Shown here piece by piece: positions 7,703-17,790 of a DNA stretch of 33,846 nt. Made by a program: the position numbers and the translations under genes. Origin of the DNA: Chlorobium ferrooxidans DSM 13031 (GTDB lineage Bacteria; Bacteroidota; Chlorobiia; Chlorobiales; Chlorobiaceae); the NCBI RefSeq assembly GCF_000168715.1, contig NZ_AASE01000022.1, positions 1-33,846 on the forward strand, given 5' to 3'. The notes under the pieces are model-generated. The model was not told the DNA's origin and did not search any database. It saw only the letters and a list, made by a program, of their open reading frames with translations. The stretch's first letter is position 1. Every line of letters starts with the position of its first letter.

Positions 7703-8919
7703 CAGGCGGCAAGCAGCATATCAATCTCACGGTAGGGGAAATCGGTAAGCTCGGAAAGAATTTTTTTGGTGACGTAGCCCCTGAAAATATAGGTTCCTTT
7801 TCTCAGACTGTGGCTTTTCCATAGGATATCCGAGATGGTTTCGTGATCGGTCAGTTTGAGTATAAAGGGGAGCAGGGTGTTGGTAAGGGCGAATGATGCT
7901 GTTTTGGCTACGGCGGAAGGAATATTCGGGACACAATAATGGGTAACGCCATGCTTTACATAGATCGGATTGGTATGTGAGGTGTGGCGGCTGGTGGCAA
8001 AGCATGCGCCCTGGTCAATGGAGACATCAATAATAACCGATCCGGGCTTCATTGACTTGACTACCTGTTCACTGACCAGTGGTTTGATGATCTTCTTTTT
8101 CGGGCTTAACGCACCGATCATGACATCCGAGGTTTTGGCAAGCTCTGAAATGTAGTGATCGTTGGCTATAGCCGTGACAAGATGACGATTGAAAAAAGCC
8201 TCAAACCGTCGCAACCGGTTAATCTCCTTGTCGATAACGGTAACCTGTGCTCCAAGCCCGAGAGCATCCTGAGCAGCAAACAGCCCTACGGTTCCGGCTC
8301 CGATAATGGTGACATGCGCCGGTGGGACACCTGCAATTCCTCCAAGCAGAATACCGCTTCCTCCATAACCGGTTTCAAGGTATTTTGCAGCAGTCTGAAT
8401 CGCCAGTGAGCCGGCTATTTCACTCAGCGTTCTGACAATCGGCAATTCACCATCCCTTGTCTCTATAAATTCAAATCCAAGAGCGGTGATATTTTTTTCG
8501 AGAAGTGTTTTCAGTAACTGCGGGCTGACCGTTCCAAGATGGAGTGCGGAGATAAGCATCTGGCCGGGCATAAAGAGCGAAAGTTCCTCCGGCTGAGGGG
8601 GTGAGACCTTGACAATGACGTTTGATTGTTCAAACAAAGTCTCGGGTGTTTCGGCGATAATTGCACCCGCTTCAGCGTAATCGAAATCAGTGAAGTTGCA
8701 GAAGTTCCCGGCTGATTTTTCTATCATAACCTTGATACCGTGCTCAACCAGTATCTGAACACCGGGAGGTGAAATAGCTACCCGTCGTTCATCCTGAGCC
8801 CGTTCTCTGGGAATTCCGAGAACAATGCTCATGGTTTTTTCGGGTTTGATAAGCCAGCGTTCAAGCGTTTTTGCGCCAAGTTCAAACTCAATGCTTTCGA
8901 TATCGGATGAGTAGCCCAT
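7699..8919 (-). CDS. ald: Divergent alanine dehydrogenase-family protein
   Basis: 406 residues of the alanine dehydrogenase/pyridine nucleotide transhydrogenase family. About 30 extra N-terminal residues precede the usual start (here LGIPRERAQDERRVAISP). Family catalytic positions are kept: Lys104 (VIVKV), His127 (ALHLG) and Asp302 (SIDQG). The NAD fold has VTIIGAGTVGLFAAQ near 203-217. About 40 extra C-terminal residues follow the usual end. A second, canonical paralogue is at 25636-26739. Reaction by family: L-alanine + NAD+ + water to pyruvate, ammonia and NADH, but divergence and the extensions make the substrate uncertain. It sits between crtH and csmJ and converges with crtH. The start at 8919 lacks an SD; Met30 (8832) is an alternative. 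Confidence 0.8.
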   Translation of the reverse strand: MGYSSDIESIEFELGAKTLERWLIKPEKTMSIVLGIPRERAQDERRVAISPPGVQILVEHGIKVMIEKSAGNFCNFTDFDYAEAGAIIAETPETLFEQSNVIVKVSPPQPEELSLFMPGQMLISALHLGTVSPQLLKTLLEKNITALGFEFIETRDGELPIVRTLSEIAGSLAIQTAAKYLETGYGGSGILLGGIAGVPPAHVTIIGAGTVGLFAAQDALGLGAQVTVIDKEINRLRRFEAFFNRHLVTAIANDHYISELAKTSDVMIGALSPKKKIIKPLVSEQVVKSMKPGSVIIDVSIDQGACFATSRHTSHTNPIYVKHGVTHYCVPNIPSAVAKTASFALTNTLLPFILKLTDHETISDILWKSHSLRKGTYIFRGYVTKKILSELTDFPYREIDMLLAAC

Positions 8920-9035
8920 CAGGAGTTCACGGTTTGGTCCCTCTCTTACGTTTTCTTCCGACCATGTCGGGACTTGCGCACTTATTAAAGCGTTTCCTCT
9001 TTGTCATCAGGTCTGTTTCAGGAACAGGAGAAACA

Positions 9036-9716
9036 CTACTTTACTGATATTTTTACCGACTCAATCGCCTTTGTTTCGCTGGCGCTGCTGCACGAACAGG
9101 TTGTTCCCGGCAGATGCAGGTGTCCGCCTGAAATCGAGCATACAGCATCTGCTGCGCCTTTCACTGTGCCTTTGACTCCTTCGGCAAGCAGGGAGCCGGG
9201 GTACTGCAGAAAAGGAAATGTTTCCATAAAGGTGTTTGACAGAAGCAGTGATGCCTGAACGAGTCCGTTGCCGATTTTTGAGAGGGAGTCACCGGGGTTC
9301 ATCTGCCCTTTTTTGACTCGTTCAAAAAGGTTTCCGGCACCTTCAGGCAGTTTGTTCGTTACATTATAACCGATGGTACGGGCATAGGTTACAAAGCCTG
9401 GAATGTTGAGCCCGAGCACAATGCGCCGCAGATGCTCAGCGCGCGAAAGCACACTGAGTGGTCCCTCTTTGACGATAACACTTTGACAGGCAAGTCGTCC
9501 TCCCTCCTGAAAAAGTTTCTCTGAAATAAAGGCTTTTTCGATGTTGTTCGGTGCCGAAAGCGTCCCCTTGCCCTCCCTGACATAGACAAAACAGCTCTGG
9601 CAGATGCCGTTGCCACCGCAAATATAGCCAATATGGCACTTGTTATGCTGAGCTGCATCCAACAGACGCTCACCAATCCGGGCTTCGCACGGCCGGTCGT
9701 TGATAGTGATGATCAT
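9036..9716 (-). CDS. csmJ: Chlorosome envelope [2Fe-2S] protein, CsmJ-like
   Basis: 226 residues. The N-terminal adrenodoxin-like ferredoxin domain has cluster ligands Cys33-x5-Cys39-x2-Cys42 ([12 protein letters not shown]) and Cys77 (RLACQS). The C-terminal half is amphipathic and glycine-rich, fitting insertion in the chlorosome monolayer, and the tail is Cys/Ser-rich. In green sulfur bacteria the CsmI/CsmJ/CsmX proteins are thought to control electron flow that quenches bacteriochlorophyll c excitation under oxidising conditions. CsmJ is favoured over CsmI by length (I recall about 225 residues) and by a csmX-like neighbour. It lies downstream of csmX on the same strand, separated by two intergenic hairpins. 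Confidence 0.8.
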   Translation of the reverse strand: MIITINDRPCEARIGERLLDAAQHNKCHIGYICGGNGICQSCFVYVREGKGTLSAPNNIEKAFISEKLFQEGGRLACQSVIVKEGPLSVLSRAEHLRRIVLGLNIPGFVTYARTIGYNVTNKLPEGAGNLFERVKKGQMNPGDSLSKIGNGLVQASLLLSNTFMETFPFLQYPGSLLAEGVKGTVKGAADAVCSISGGHLHLPGTTCSCSSASETKAIESVKISVK

Positions 9717-9776
9717 GGGTATCGGAGTTAGGTGTGAGTGATAAAACCATCCTTTATCCCTTTATGATGGAATATA

Positions 9777-9843
9777 AGCAATTTCATTGCTGCACCCGTC
9801 AAACCTTCCCTTTCCCTGTGGAAGAAAAATATTTGACGGGTGC
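9777..9843 (-). repeat. Two hairpins between csmX and csmJ
   Basis: The larger one pairs GCACCCGTCAAA (9792-9803) with TTTGACGGGTGC (9832-9843), 12 perfect base pairs, and its 28-nt loop can form an inner CTTCC/GGAAG stem. Next to it AGCAAT-TTC-ATTGCT (9777-9791) forms a second hairpin. In the direction of transcription neither is followed by a clean U run, so they may be a processing or stabilising element, or a partial terminator, between the two chlorosome genes. Confidence 0.6.
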
Positions 9844-9853
9844 GCATGTTTTC

Positions 9854-10447
9854 TCAGGCTTGAGCGCCCTGTTTAGCTCTAGGTTCAGTCGCTTCGCTGA
9901 GCTGGCTATGTGTGTTGGCCGAGTCAATATGGCCTATTATTTTACACTCCGCTTTCGCTGGGCAAGCTGGCTGTAGGGCATCCACCACAAGCTGCAGTGC
10001 ACTTCCGATTCCACCGATAATATCCGAGAGCAACTGCCAGAGATCAAAACTTCTTGTCGACTGTAACTGCATGGTATCGGGGAACTTTACGAGTGCCTCC
10101 CATCCCATTTTTCCGGCATATCCCGGCAGTTGCAGCGGGTTTTTTTCAAACATCTCCTTAACCTGTTCAACCGTCGAAACGATCTCAATGGTTCCCGGTT
10201 TTTCAACCGTGGTCAGGCATGCCATTCTTGTTCCCTCTTTTATCAGGGTATCAGAGAGTAATGCTTTTTCGGAGTCACTGATGGGTGAAAGCAGTTCACT
10301 CCCTTTTTTTACGGTAACATAACAGGTCTGACAGATACCATTTCCGCCACAGAAGTAGCCGATATGAGCATGGTTTATGCGGGCAACATCAATGAGCCGT
10401 TCTCCCGATTCAGCTTCATAACTTTTACCATTTATAATGATAGTCAT
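9854..10447 (-). CDS. csmX: Chlorosome envelope [2Fe-2S] protein, CsmX/CsmI-like
   Basis: 197 residues. The ferredoxin domain matches csmJ position for position: Cys33-x5-Cys39-x2-Cys42 ([12 protein letters not shown]) and Cys77 (RMACLT). The C-terminal part differs, with a hydrophobic helix around residues 132-150 ([20 protein letters not shown]) and a polar tail with two Cys. It is a paralogue of csmJ and is predicted to be a chlorosome surface redox protein. CsmX is the best guess from the pairing with csmJ; CsmI cannot be ruled out without alignment. The tail is shorter than I recall for these proteins (about 220). The ATG follows GTGTCTGG-type sequence with no strong SD. Confidence 0.7.
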   Translation of the reverse strand: MTIIINGKSYEAESGERLIDVARINHAHIGYFCGGNGICQTCYVTVKKGSELLSPISDSEKALLSDTLIKEGTRMACLTTVEKPGTIEIVSTVEQVKEMFEKNPLQLPGYAGKMGWEALVKFPDTMQLQSTRSFDLWQLLSDIIGGIGSALQLVVDALQPACPAKAECKIIGHIDSANTHSQLSEATEPRAKQGAQA

Positions 10448-10614
10448 GTTGTGTCTGGTTTTAATTTAAAAGTGCACTAAAACAATCCTAATTCCTAACA
10501 ACGGAGTAGTACCAAAAGTTGCTCTTCACAGGATGATTATTCTATCAGGTCAATAATGTGCCGGAAACCTATACTCCTGGCGCTCATCGGGGAGTTTAAG
10601 GGAGTGTGAGGTTT

Positions 10615-13600
10615 TCATGCCGTCAGCTCTTTTGATGCCCGATCAAGTTTTTTCAGCAGATCAGTATAACGCTTGAGCAGCATGCAGGGGGATGTGTCGG
10701 CCGAAGCAGGGTGATGCAGCACCAGCTTTATTTTTTTCTCCATTTTAAATCCCGGACGGTACTCCTGCATCCAGGGCTCCTGGACAGACAGAAAGAGATA
10801 CTGGAAAAACTCACGGTTTGCAAGGTGTTCATTGTCATGACCCGGGAGCAGAAGGGTAAAGCTCTTCGGCTGGATGTCGATTTTTTCAAGCCCGAGGGAT
10901 GATGCCGTAAGTTTGAGTTTTGTCAGGAGCAGCAGGGTTGCCACCTCTTCGGGCAGAGCACCGAAACGGTCCCTGAGCTCCCCGGAAAGGGCTTCAACTG
11001 CCTCTTCTGATGGAGCTTTGGAGATTTTTTCATAAAAGGCAAACCGCTCATGGGTTGCATGAATAAAGTAATCGGGAATGAGTGCATCAAAAAAGAAGAG
11101 CAGGTCACAGCTTTTTAATGGTTTCGGTGCCGGTTTTCCATCAGTTAAGAAGAGATGACTGAAGGTGGTTGACTTCAGCTCGGCAACGGTCTCTTCAAGC
11201 ATTTTCTGATAGAGATCAAATCCGAGTTCATGAATATACCCGGACTGCTCGGCGCCGAGCAGATTGCCCGCACCACGGATATCGAGATCGCGCAGGGCAA
11301 TATTGAAGCCTGATCCGAGCTCGGTGAAGCTTTCGATCACCGCAAGCCGCTGTACAGCATCCCGTTTCAGGGTGTGGAGCGGCGGGGTGATCAGGTAGCA
11401 GTAAGCTTTCCGGTCGCTTCTGCCGACCCTGCCGCGCAACTGGTAGAGGTCGGAAAGGCCGAACATGTCCGCCCGGTTGATGATAATGGTATTGGCATTG
11501 GAGATATCCAGACCCGAGCCGATGATGGTGGTGGAGATCAGGACATCAACCTCCTTCTGCATAAAGTCCATCATAACCTTTTCAAGCTCTTTCGGCGCCA
11601 TCTGACCATGAGCAAAGACGATGCGTGCAGAGGGGACAAGCTCCCTCAGGGTTAGCTGTACCTCTTCAAGGCCGGAAATCCGGTTGTGCAGAAAGAAAAC
11701 CTGGCCTTCACGCCTGATCTCCCGCTGGATCGCCGATTGAATCAGGGCCGTGTCATAATCGGTTATGAGTGTTTCAACCGGCTGACGGTTTTTCGGAGGT
11801 GTCGAAACAATGGAAAGGTCACGCGCTCCCAGCATTGAGAATTGGAGGGTTCTCGGTATCGGTGTTGCCGACATGGTAAGGGTGTCAACACCGGGGAACT
11901 GCTCCCGGAGTTTCTCTTTGACCTCGACGCCGAAGTGCTGCTCTTCGTCAATAACAAGCAGACCGAGATCCTGGAAGAGCACATCTTTCGATACAAGACG
12001 GTGGGTGCCGATGACAATATCAATCTGGCCCGCTTTTATTTTTTTAAGCAGCTCAATCTGATCCTTGCGCGGCACAAAACGGCTCAGAACCGCTATGGCA
12101 ATCGGAAAATTTTCAAACCGCCTGGTAAAGGATTCGGCATGCTGGTGTGCGAGAATAGTCGTCGGAGTCAGAACCGCAACCTGTTTTTTTGACTCTACCG
12201 CCTTGAATGCCGCCCGCATGGCAATCTCGGTTTTTCCAAATCCTGCGTCCCCGCAAATCAGCCGGTCCATCGGATGAGGCGCCTCCATATCCTTTTTAAC
12301 CTCAACAATTGCCCGATGCTGATCGGGTGTCTCCTCGAAAATAAAAGAGGCTTCAAATTCCCGCATGAAAATGGAGTCCGCAGCAAAGGCAAAACCGGAC
12401 TGCATTTTTCTCTGGGCGTATATTTTGATCAGGTTTATGGCTGTATCGCGGAGCTTTCCGCGGACTTTTTCCTTTTTTGCGGCCCATTTCGAACTTCCGA
12501 GTTTTGAGAGCGAGGGAAGTGAGCCTTCGGATGCGGTATACTTTGAGAGCAGGTTAATGTTCTGCACATTGACGAAGAGCTGATCGCCCCCCTCATACTC
12601 CACAAGTACCGACTCCTGCTCGGAATTACCGACGGTTATGGTCTCAAGGGATTTGAAAATACCGATGCCGTAATCTTCATGAACAACATAATCGCCCACT
12701 TTGAGCTTCTGGAGATCCTTAAGTGATATCCCCCGGATTTTTCGCTTGCGATGGGCTTTGTGGGTATGCAGCTTGCCGAAGATGTCGGATTCGGTATAGA
12801 GGTCAAGAGAGCCGAAGGTAAACCCGGTGTGCAGGTTGAGCGGAAGCCAGCTTGCGTCATGCAGGGCTGATCCTCCCGAATCTGTCATCTCTTCGGCGAG
12901 GAAGTCGGTCAGTTCTCCTATTTCGCGTCGTGAACTGGTTGCAAAGAGCGGTTTTCTTTTTTTACCCGACTCCTGCTGCAGGAGTGAGGCAAGTACGCGG
13001 AAGTTTGCATTGAGTTTTTTCTGCGGGCCGGAACCGAACTCAATACCGGAAGGCGCCGAGTGCATGATCCATATACACCGGAACCGGGAGAGTGCAGCCG
13101 AAAGCGCTTCATGGTTATCCAGTGCTGCAAAATCGATCGTGTCATCAATGATGATAACAGTGGATGGGTCAAGATAATCGAGAATTGTTGTCCCGGTTCC
13201 GGAAGCATCGCTCTCTGTTACAATAAAACTGGCGGTAATATCCGCCTCGGCGACCGTTTTTCCTGAGAGCTGGCTGTTGATGTCGAACAGGCGCAGGGAG
13301 GTGACGGTGTCGCCGAAAAACTCTATACGCAGCGGCTCTCTTGCTCCGAAAGGGAAGACGTCGATTATGGAGCCGCGAATGGAGAACTCGCCCTCATCCT
13401 CAACAAACTCTCGCTGTTCAAAGCTGTTACACTCAAGAAACTGCTTCAGGTTTGTATAGCCCGCAGCTTCATCGGTTTTCAGGTGCAGAATCCGTTTTTT
13501 TGCTTCTGCCGGTTTGCAAAGTGCAACATCGAGATCGTCAAAAAAGGAGAGCAGGGCCGATTTTTTCCCTCGCGCCAGTGCTCCTACGGAGAGGGAGAGC

Positions 13601-13923
13601 TCGTCGGAGGTGTTGCAGATGCTCTCTTTTGGCAGGAGGGCATCAAAATCATTTTCATAGAGTTCGAAGCTCTGCTGGCTGCAAAGCACCATGAGAGAGT
13701 CGGGGTGGTCAGTAAAAAGGAGAGCTGCGAGCACTGCCGGGAGCGATCCCTGCAGTCCTGAAATATTGAGAGCGGGAAAACTCCCCTTTACAGAAGGTTT
13801 TTCCTGTAAAGCCTTTTTGAGCTGGACGTATGGGCTTGACTGCCTGATGATTTCAAGCAGAAATCCCGGATTTCTCTTGGTAACAGAGGCGCTTTGGAGG
13901 TCAGAATCTGATAACGTTTTCAT
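10615..13923 (-). CDS. mfd: Transcription-repair coupling factor Mfd
   Basis: About 1102 residues from the ATG at 13923. Order: an N-terminal UvrB-like region (residues about 1-330, with [20 protein letters not shown]), an RNA-polymerase-interacting domain starting near residue 404 ([17 protein letters not shown]), and an SF2 translocase with Walker [12 protein letters not shown] (about 555), DEEQHFGV (about 657), SATPIPRTL and [14 protein letters not shown] (about 828). A C-terminal TRCF domain follows. Mfd removes stalled RNA polymerase and recruits UvrA to transcribed-strand lesions. The frame is open 46 codons upstream, but that stretch overlaps the start region of the divergent ABC gene and lacks family character, so 13923 is preferred. 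The starts of mfd and the ABC gene are only about 85 bases apart. Confidence 0.95.
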   Translation of the reverse strand: MKTLSDSDLQSASVTKRNPGFLLEIIRQSSPYVQLKKALQEKPSVKGSFPALNISGLQGSLPAVLAALLFTDHPDSLMVLCSQQSFELYENDFDALLPKESICNTSDELSLSVGALARGKKSALLSFFDDLDVALCKPAEAKKRILHLKTDEAAGYTNLKQFLECNSFEQREFVEDEGEFSIRGSIIDVFPFGAREPLRIEFFGDTVTSLRLFDINSQLSGKTVAEADITASFIVTESDASGTGTTILDYLDPSTVIIIDDTIDFAALDNHEALSAALSRFRCIWIMHSAPSGIEFGSGPQKKLNANFRVLASLLQQESGKKRKPLFATSSRREIGELTDFLAEEMTDSGGSALHDASWLPLNLHTGFTFGSLDLYTESDIFGKLHTHKAHRKRKIRGISLKDLQKLKVGDYVVHEDYGIGIFKSLETITVGNSEQESVLVEYEGGDQLFVNVQNINLLSKYTASEGSLPSLSKLGSSKWAAKKEKVRGKLRDTAINLIKIYAQRKMQSGFAFAADSIFMREFEASFIFEETPDQHRAIVEVKKDMEAPHPMDRLICGDAGFGKTEIAMRAAFKAVESKKQVAVLTPTTILAHQHAESFTRRFENFPIAIAVLSRFVPRKDQIELLKKIKAGQIDIVIGTHRLVSKDVLFQDLGLLVIDEEQHFGVEVKEKLREQFPGVDTLTMSATPIPRTLQFSMLGARDLSIVSTPPKNRQPVETLITDYDTALIQSAIQREIRREGQVFFLHNRISGLEEVQLTLRELVPSARIVFAHGQMAPKELEKVMMDFMQKEVDVLISTTIIGSGLDISNANTIIINRADMFGLSDLYQLRGRVGRSDRKAYCYLITPPLHTLKRDAVQRLAVIESFTELGSGFNIALRDLDIRGAGNLLGAEQSGYIHELGFDLYQKMLEETVAELKSTTFSHLFLTDGKPAPKPLKSCDLLFFFDALIPDYFIHATHERFAFYEKISKAPSEEAVEALSGELRDRFGALPEEVATLLLLTKLKLTASSLGLEKIDIQPKSFTLLLPGHDNEHLANREFFQYLFLSVQEPWMQEYRPGFKMEKKIKLVLHHPASADTSPCMLLKRYTDLLKKLDRASKELTA

Positions 13924-14008
13924 ATGAAGCTTACAAAACATATTTTCATGCTTGATCCCGGCAAAACGTGTAACCTTGAAACAAGCACTGGCGGGCAAGC
14001 TGCTATAT

Positions 14009-14977
14009 ATGGAAAAAATTCTTGAACTGAAAAATCTCAGGACCTGGTACTCTACTGACAACGGTATTGCAAAAGCGGTAGACGGAGTAAGCTTTTCGCT
14101 GGGAAGGAACAGAACACTCGGTGTTGTCGGAGAGTCCGGATGCGGAAAATCGGTGACAGCGCTCTCAATTATGCGGCTGATCCCTATGCCTCCAGGCTAT
14201 TTTGCGGGCGGGGAGATTCTCTGGAAAGGGCGCGATCTCCTGAAGCTTTCTGAAGAGGAGATGCGCAAACTCAGAGGCAACGACATAGCCATGATCTTTC
14301 AGGAACCGATGAGTTCACTCAATCCGGTCTTTACCTGCGGCAGCCAGATTATGGAACAACTTCTCAATCACCGCGACATCAGTAAAGCCGAAGCAAAAAA
14401 CCGATCGGTCGAACTGCTCAATCTGGTCGGGATTCCAAACCCTCTCGAACGGTTCTCCTCCTATCCTCACGAACTCTCAGGCGGAATGCGCCAGCGGGTT
14501 ATGATTGCCATGGCGCTCTCCTGTAATCCGGCGCTTCTGATCGCTGATGAACCGACTACAGCCCTTGACGTAACCGTTCAGGCGCAGATACTTGACCTTA
14601 TCGGCAAACTTCAGGGCGAAACAGGGATGAGTGTGATGCTTGTCACCCATGATTTCGGAGTTGTTGCCGAGCTTTGTCAGGATGTTATTGTCATGTATGC
14701 ATCAAGGATTGTCGAAAAAGGAACCGTTGAACAGCTGTTCACCAATCCGCTTCATCCCTACACCAGGGGCCTTCTGAAATCCATTCCCCGGCTGGGCGCA
14801 TCAAAAGAGAGGCTTCATGTCATCGAAGGCAATGTTCCCAGTGCGGTCAATCTGCCCGGGGGGTGCCGGTTTGCCGGAAGATGCACGCTCGCCGATGCAC
14901 ACTGCCGCAAGGAGCAGCCGGAACTCCTCTCCTTTGAGTCCGGTCATGAAGCGGCCTGCTGGAAAGCAGGGGCGTGA
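14009..14977 (+). CDS. Oligopeptide/dipeptide ABC transporter ATPase (DppD/OppD type)
   Basis: 322 residues from the ATG at 14009 (beginning [15 protein letters not shown]). Walker [14 protein letters not shown] at about 41-53, the Q-loop in [16 protein letters not shown] signature [17 protein letters not shown] near 154-170, and Walker [13 protein letters not shown] near 176-187 with the switch His in LVTHDFG. The C-terminal oligopeptide extension has [17 protein letters not shown] and a Cys cluster (CRFAGRC...C). It would power peptide or nickel import with permeases and a second ATPase, none of which are in this window, so it is an orphan here. The frame is open to 13952, but that upstream part is not family-like. 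Confidence 0.9.
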   Translation: MEKILELKNLRTWYSTDNGIAKAVDGVSFSLGRNRTLGVVGESGCGKSVTALSIMRLIPMPPGYFAGGEILWKGRDLLKLSEEEMRKLRGNDIAMIFQEPMSSLNPVFTCGSQIMEQLLNHRDISKAEAKNRSVELLNLVGIPNPLERFSSYPHELSGGMRQRVMIAMALSCNPALLIADEPTTALDVTVQAQILDLIGKLQGETGMSVMLVTHDFGVVAELCQDVIVMYASRIVEKGTVEQLFTNPLHPYTRGLLKSIPRLGASKERLHVIEGNVPSAVNLPGGCRFAGRCTLADAHCRKEQPELLSFESGHEAACWKAGA

Positions 14978-15000
14978 AGAGGGGAGAAAGTGAACACCCT

Positions 15001-15199
15001 CTGGACGAAGAAATGGTGGACTAACAATGAACTCAGTGGACAAGATTAAAGAGATTTTTGAGTTGGTGCATTGTAGCGTATGAGATAGCTTTCAAGCGAA
15101 ACATTGCCGAATACCATCAGGAAAAGGCTATAAAAAAAGAAAAATAGTTTTGTCCATGGAGTCCACAACGTCCATGATCTTCCTGTCCACTGCGTCCAC
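15001..15199. repeat. GTCCAC/GTGGAC 9-bp-periodic repeat element between the ABC ATPase and phoB
   Basis: On the right GTCCAT/C occurs at 15152, 15161, 15170, 15185 and 15194, at spacings of 9, 9, 15 and 9. On the left the inverse CTGGAC/GTGGAC occurs at 15001, 15016 and 15036. CAGTGGACA (15034-15042) and TGTCCACTG (15184-15192) are a perfect inverted pair about 140 bp apart. Between them one frame is open from about 15031 and ends at the TAG at about 15147, reading ...FKRNIAEYHQEKAIKKEK, which looks like the tail of a decayed gene. It may be a small non-autonomous element or a gene remnant with flanking repeats. Confidence 0.45.
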
Positions 15200-15239
15200 T
15201 TGAGTGTCTTGTGTGTTAATGAATTAAACTCTTTTTCTC

Positions 15240-15932
15240 ATGTCGGATCCGATGCTGCTGGTTGTTGAGGATGATCCGCATCTTGCGCAACTGCTTGGCT
15301 ATAATCTTGAACGGGCCGGCTTTAAATGTCATGTTTCCTCAACAGGAGAAGATGCGCTTCTGCAACTTGTCCGGAAGAGTTTTGATCTCGTACTGCTTGA
15401 TGTCATGCTTCCCGGAATTGACGGTTTTGAGGTGTGCCGGCAGATCAGGCAGAATCAGCTTTTCAGGGATCTTCCCATTATCATGCTTACGGCAAAAGGT
15501 GAGGAGATTGACCGGATTCTCGGTTTTGAACTGGGTATCGACGACTATGTTGTCAAGCCGTTCAGCCCCAGGGAGCTGATTCTCAGGATCAGGGCCATTT
15601 TCAAGCGCGATCGGCGTCACGGCGGCAGGGTGCCGGAGCAGCTCAGAGCAGGTACGCTTGATGTCGATCTTGTCCGTCACCTGGTTACCCTCGAAGGCAG
15701 GGAGCTTCTGCTGACCCTGATGGAGTTCAAGCTGCTTGCTGCGCTGCTCAAAAGAAAAGGCGAGGCACAGTCACGCGAAAAGCTGCTCAGCGATGTCTGG
15801 GATGTTGACCGCTCCATCAACACCCGCACCATCGATACCCATATTACCCGGCTTCGTGAAAAGCTCGGCGAAACCGGACGGATGATAAAAACCGTACGCG
15901 GCTTTGGTTACAAGTTTGAAGACGAGGCTTAA
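15240..15932 (+). CDS. phoB: PhoB-family response regulator
   Basis: 230 residues. The receiver domain has the acidic pair in LVVEDDPH, phospho-acceptor Asp54 (LLDVMLPG), Thr84 (MLTAK) and Lys106 (VKPFSP). An OmpR/PhoB winged helix occupies about 135-228, including the recognition segment NTRTIDTHITRLREKLG and VRGFGYKFE. The gene is followed 4 bases later by a PhoR-like kinase, so it is the DNA-binding half of a two-component pair, probably for phosphate limitation. The phosphate assignment is by similarity only: no pst or phoU genes are in the window and I did not identify a Pho box. Confidence 0.88.
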   Translation: MSDPMLLVVEDDPHLAQLLGYNLERAGFKCHVSSTGEDALLQLVRKSFDLVLLDVMLPGIDGFEVCRQIRQNQLFRDLPIIMLTAKGEEIDRILGFELGIDDYVVKPFSPRELILRIRAIFKRDRRHGGRVPEQLRAGTLDVDLVRHLVTLEGRELLLTLMEFKLLAALLKRKGEAQSREKLLSDVWDVDRSINTRTIDTHITRLREKLGETGRMIKTVRGFGYKFEDEA

Positions 15933-15936
15933 ATCG

Positions 15937-17727
15937 ATGCAGGCCAAAGTTTCATTCAGGCTCGGAGCTGTTATCGGTACGATTATTTTTGTAACCGTAC
16001 TCGTCAGCTATCTCTCGCTTGGCGGTCAGTTGACGGAGCTGCTCAGAGAGGCATCCCGCAGGGAGTTGCACCGGGATCTTCTGCTTAACCGCCAGCTGCT
16101 TGAAGAGAAACCCGCCGGATGGCTTGAAGCCGACAGTGCCGATGCCTGGGCCGACCGGGTAGGGAGTGCGCTTGAACTCAGGGTTACACTTATCGATCTT
16201 CAGGGGAGGGTAATCGGCGACTCCTATATTCCTGCAAAAAAACTCTCTGTTATGCAGAACCACCGCAACCGTCCTGAAGTAGTGGCAGCGCTGCAAAAAG
16301 GGTACGGAGAGGAGTCCCGTTACAGTCAAACGGTGAAGGAACAGATGCTCTATATAGCGGTCCCTGTCGGACGGCCAAAACCCCGGGCCCTTTTGCGTTT
16401 CGCCAAACCCCTTTACGATAACGGCATCTTTGAGAAAGGAATCCGCAAAAGCATCGAGCAGGGGCTCTTTTTTGCGCTCTTTTTCTCTTTTGTTGCGGGT
16501 CTCCTCGGGGCATTTTTTCTGGCCAGGCCGCTTCGCAATCTGGCGGAAATCGCCCGGAAACGGCTCCGGGATGACCTCTCCGGCACCATTCCCGTTGACC
16601 GGCAGGATGAGATCGGTATGCTGGCCCGTGCATTCAACACCATGTCCGATGAGATAAAAAAAATGAGGCGCAGTGAAGAGTGGTTTCGCGCTGTTTTTTC
16701 GGGAATCAGGGAGGCAATCATTGTTACGGATGCTGCAGGCGATATTATACTCGTCAACCCGGCGGCATCAAGAATTTTCCGGATTGAAGGGGCCATGTTC
16801 AAATCCAGGCCCCTCCGTCACCTCTCCGACAGCCGGCTTGAAGAGCTGTTCAGCAGGGTACACAAGAGCCATCTGGCGCTCATCAAGGAGGAGATGGCCT
16901 TTGAAACAACCAAGGGACGTCGAATCATGCAGATCAGTTCCATGCCGGTCATGCAGGGGGAGCGGTTTGACGGAACGGTTTTTGTCTTGAATGATATTAC
17001 CAAACTTCGTAATCTTGAACGGGTACGTCGCGACTTTGTATCCAGCGTTTCGCACGAACTGCGTACCCCCCTGACGAGCATCAAGGGATATACTGAAACG
17101 TTGCTCGAAGGGGCGATGCATGAGCCGGAACATGCCTCTGCGTTTCTGAAGATTATCCTTCAGGAGAGTGAACAGCTTACCGCACTGGTAAACGACGTGC
17201 TTGATCTCTCCAGAATCGAGTCGGGCCGCATTGAGTACCACTTCAGTGCGGTGGATCTCAGGACGGTTATAGCAAAATCGGTTGATCAGCTTCGTCTTGC
17301 GCTCGAAAAGAAAGCGGTCCGGCTTGATGTCAGCATTGCCGATGACATGCCGCAACTCCATGCGGACAGCGGATATCTGGAAATTGTGGTTCGAAACCTG
17401 CTTGACAATGCCATTAAATATGTTGATGCAGAGCACGGCAAAATCAGGATATCAGCATTCAGAAACGGTGACTTTGTGCAGCTTGATGTGGAAGATAACG
17501 GCATCGGTATCTCGAAGCAGGATCTGGGAAGGATTTTTGAGCGCTTTTACCGGGTTGACAAGGCCCGTTCCAGGGAGCTTGGCGGAACCGGACTCGGGCT
17601 CGCCATTGTCAAACACATTGTTCTGGCCCACAAAGGCCACGTAGAGGTACGTTCAAGAGTCAGCCAGGGATCGGTCTTCTCGGTTCTTTTTCCTGTTGTA
17701 GCGGATAGTACCGTAAACAGGAACTGA
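15937..17727 (+). CDS. phoR: PhoR-like sensor histidine kinase
   Basis: 596 residues from the ATG at 15937, which has GAGG upstream inside the end of phoB. Transmembrane helix 1 at about 7-30, a periplasmic sensor to about 170, helix 2 near 172-195 (LFFALFFSFVAGLLGAFFLA), HAMP to about 245, a PAS domain about 250-350, and HisKA with the phospho-acceptor His near 372 (SSVSHELRTPLTSIKGY). The ATPase has NLLDNAIKYV, VEDNGIGIS and GGTGLGLAIVKHI. The large periplasmic domain resembles Firmicute/Bacteroidetes PhoR more than the short E. coli type. An in-frame TTG at 15904 would overlap phoB and is less likely. The cognate regulator is phoB just upstream. Confidence 0.88.
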   Translation: MQAKVSFRLGAVIGTIIFVTVLVSYLSLGGQLTELLREASRRELHRDLLLNRQLLEEKPAGWLEADSADAWADRVGSALELRVTLIDLQGRVIGDSYIPAKKLSVMQNHRNRPEVVAALQKGYGEESRYSQTVKEQMLYIAVPVGRPKPRALLRFAKPLYDNGIFEKGIRKSIEQGLFFALFFSFVAGLLGAFFLARPLRNLAEIARKRLRDDLSGTIPVDRQDEIGMLARAFNTMSDEIKKMRRSEEWFRAVFSGIREAIIVTDAAGDIILVNPAASRIFRIEGAMFKSRPLRHLSDSRLEELFSRVHKSHLALIKEEMAFETTKGRRIMQISSMPVMQGERFDGTVFVLNDITKLRNLERVRRDFVSSVSHELRTPLTSIKGYTETLLEGAMHEPEHASAFLKIILQESEQLTALVNDVLDLSRIESGRIEYHFSAVDLRTVIAKSVDQLRLALEKKAVRLDVSIADDMPQLHADSGYLEIVVRNLLDNAIKYVDAEHGKIRISAFRNGDFVQLDVEDNGIGISKQDLGRIFERFYRVDKARSRELGGTGLGLAIVKHIVLAHKGHVEVRSRVSQGSVFSVLFPVVADSTVNRN

Positions 17728-17763
17728 TCTCTTCTCCATTCGACGGATAACGAGATCAGTTTG
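17722..17763. terminator. Bidirectional terminator between phoR and the convergent gene
   Basis: AACTGATCTC (17722-17731) pairs perfectly with GAGATCAGTT (17752-17761); the stem includes the phoR stop codon. Short T runs follow on the plus side, and it also lies just past the end of the minus-strand gene at 17791, so it can serve both. Confidence 0.6.
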
Positions 17764-17790
17764 TACTCAATCAATAGTGCCTGAAGATGC

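Noticed and set aside
13924..14061. 46-codon extension of mfd
   Set aside because: It overlaps the start region of the divergent ABC gene and lacks similarity to Mfd.
16768..17436. 222-codon minus-strand frame inside phoR
   Set aside because: It is antisense to conserved HisKA and ATPase motifs and is not protein-like.
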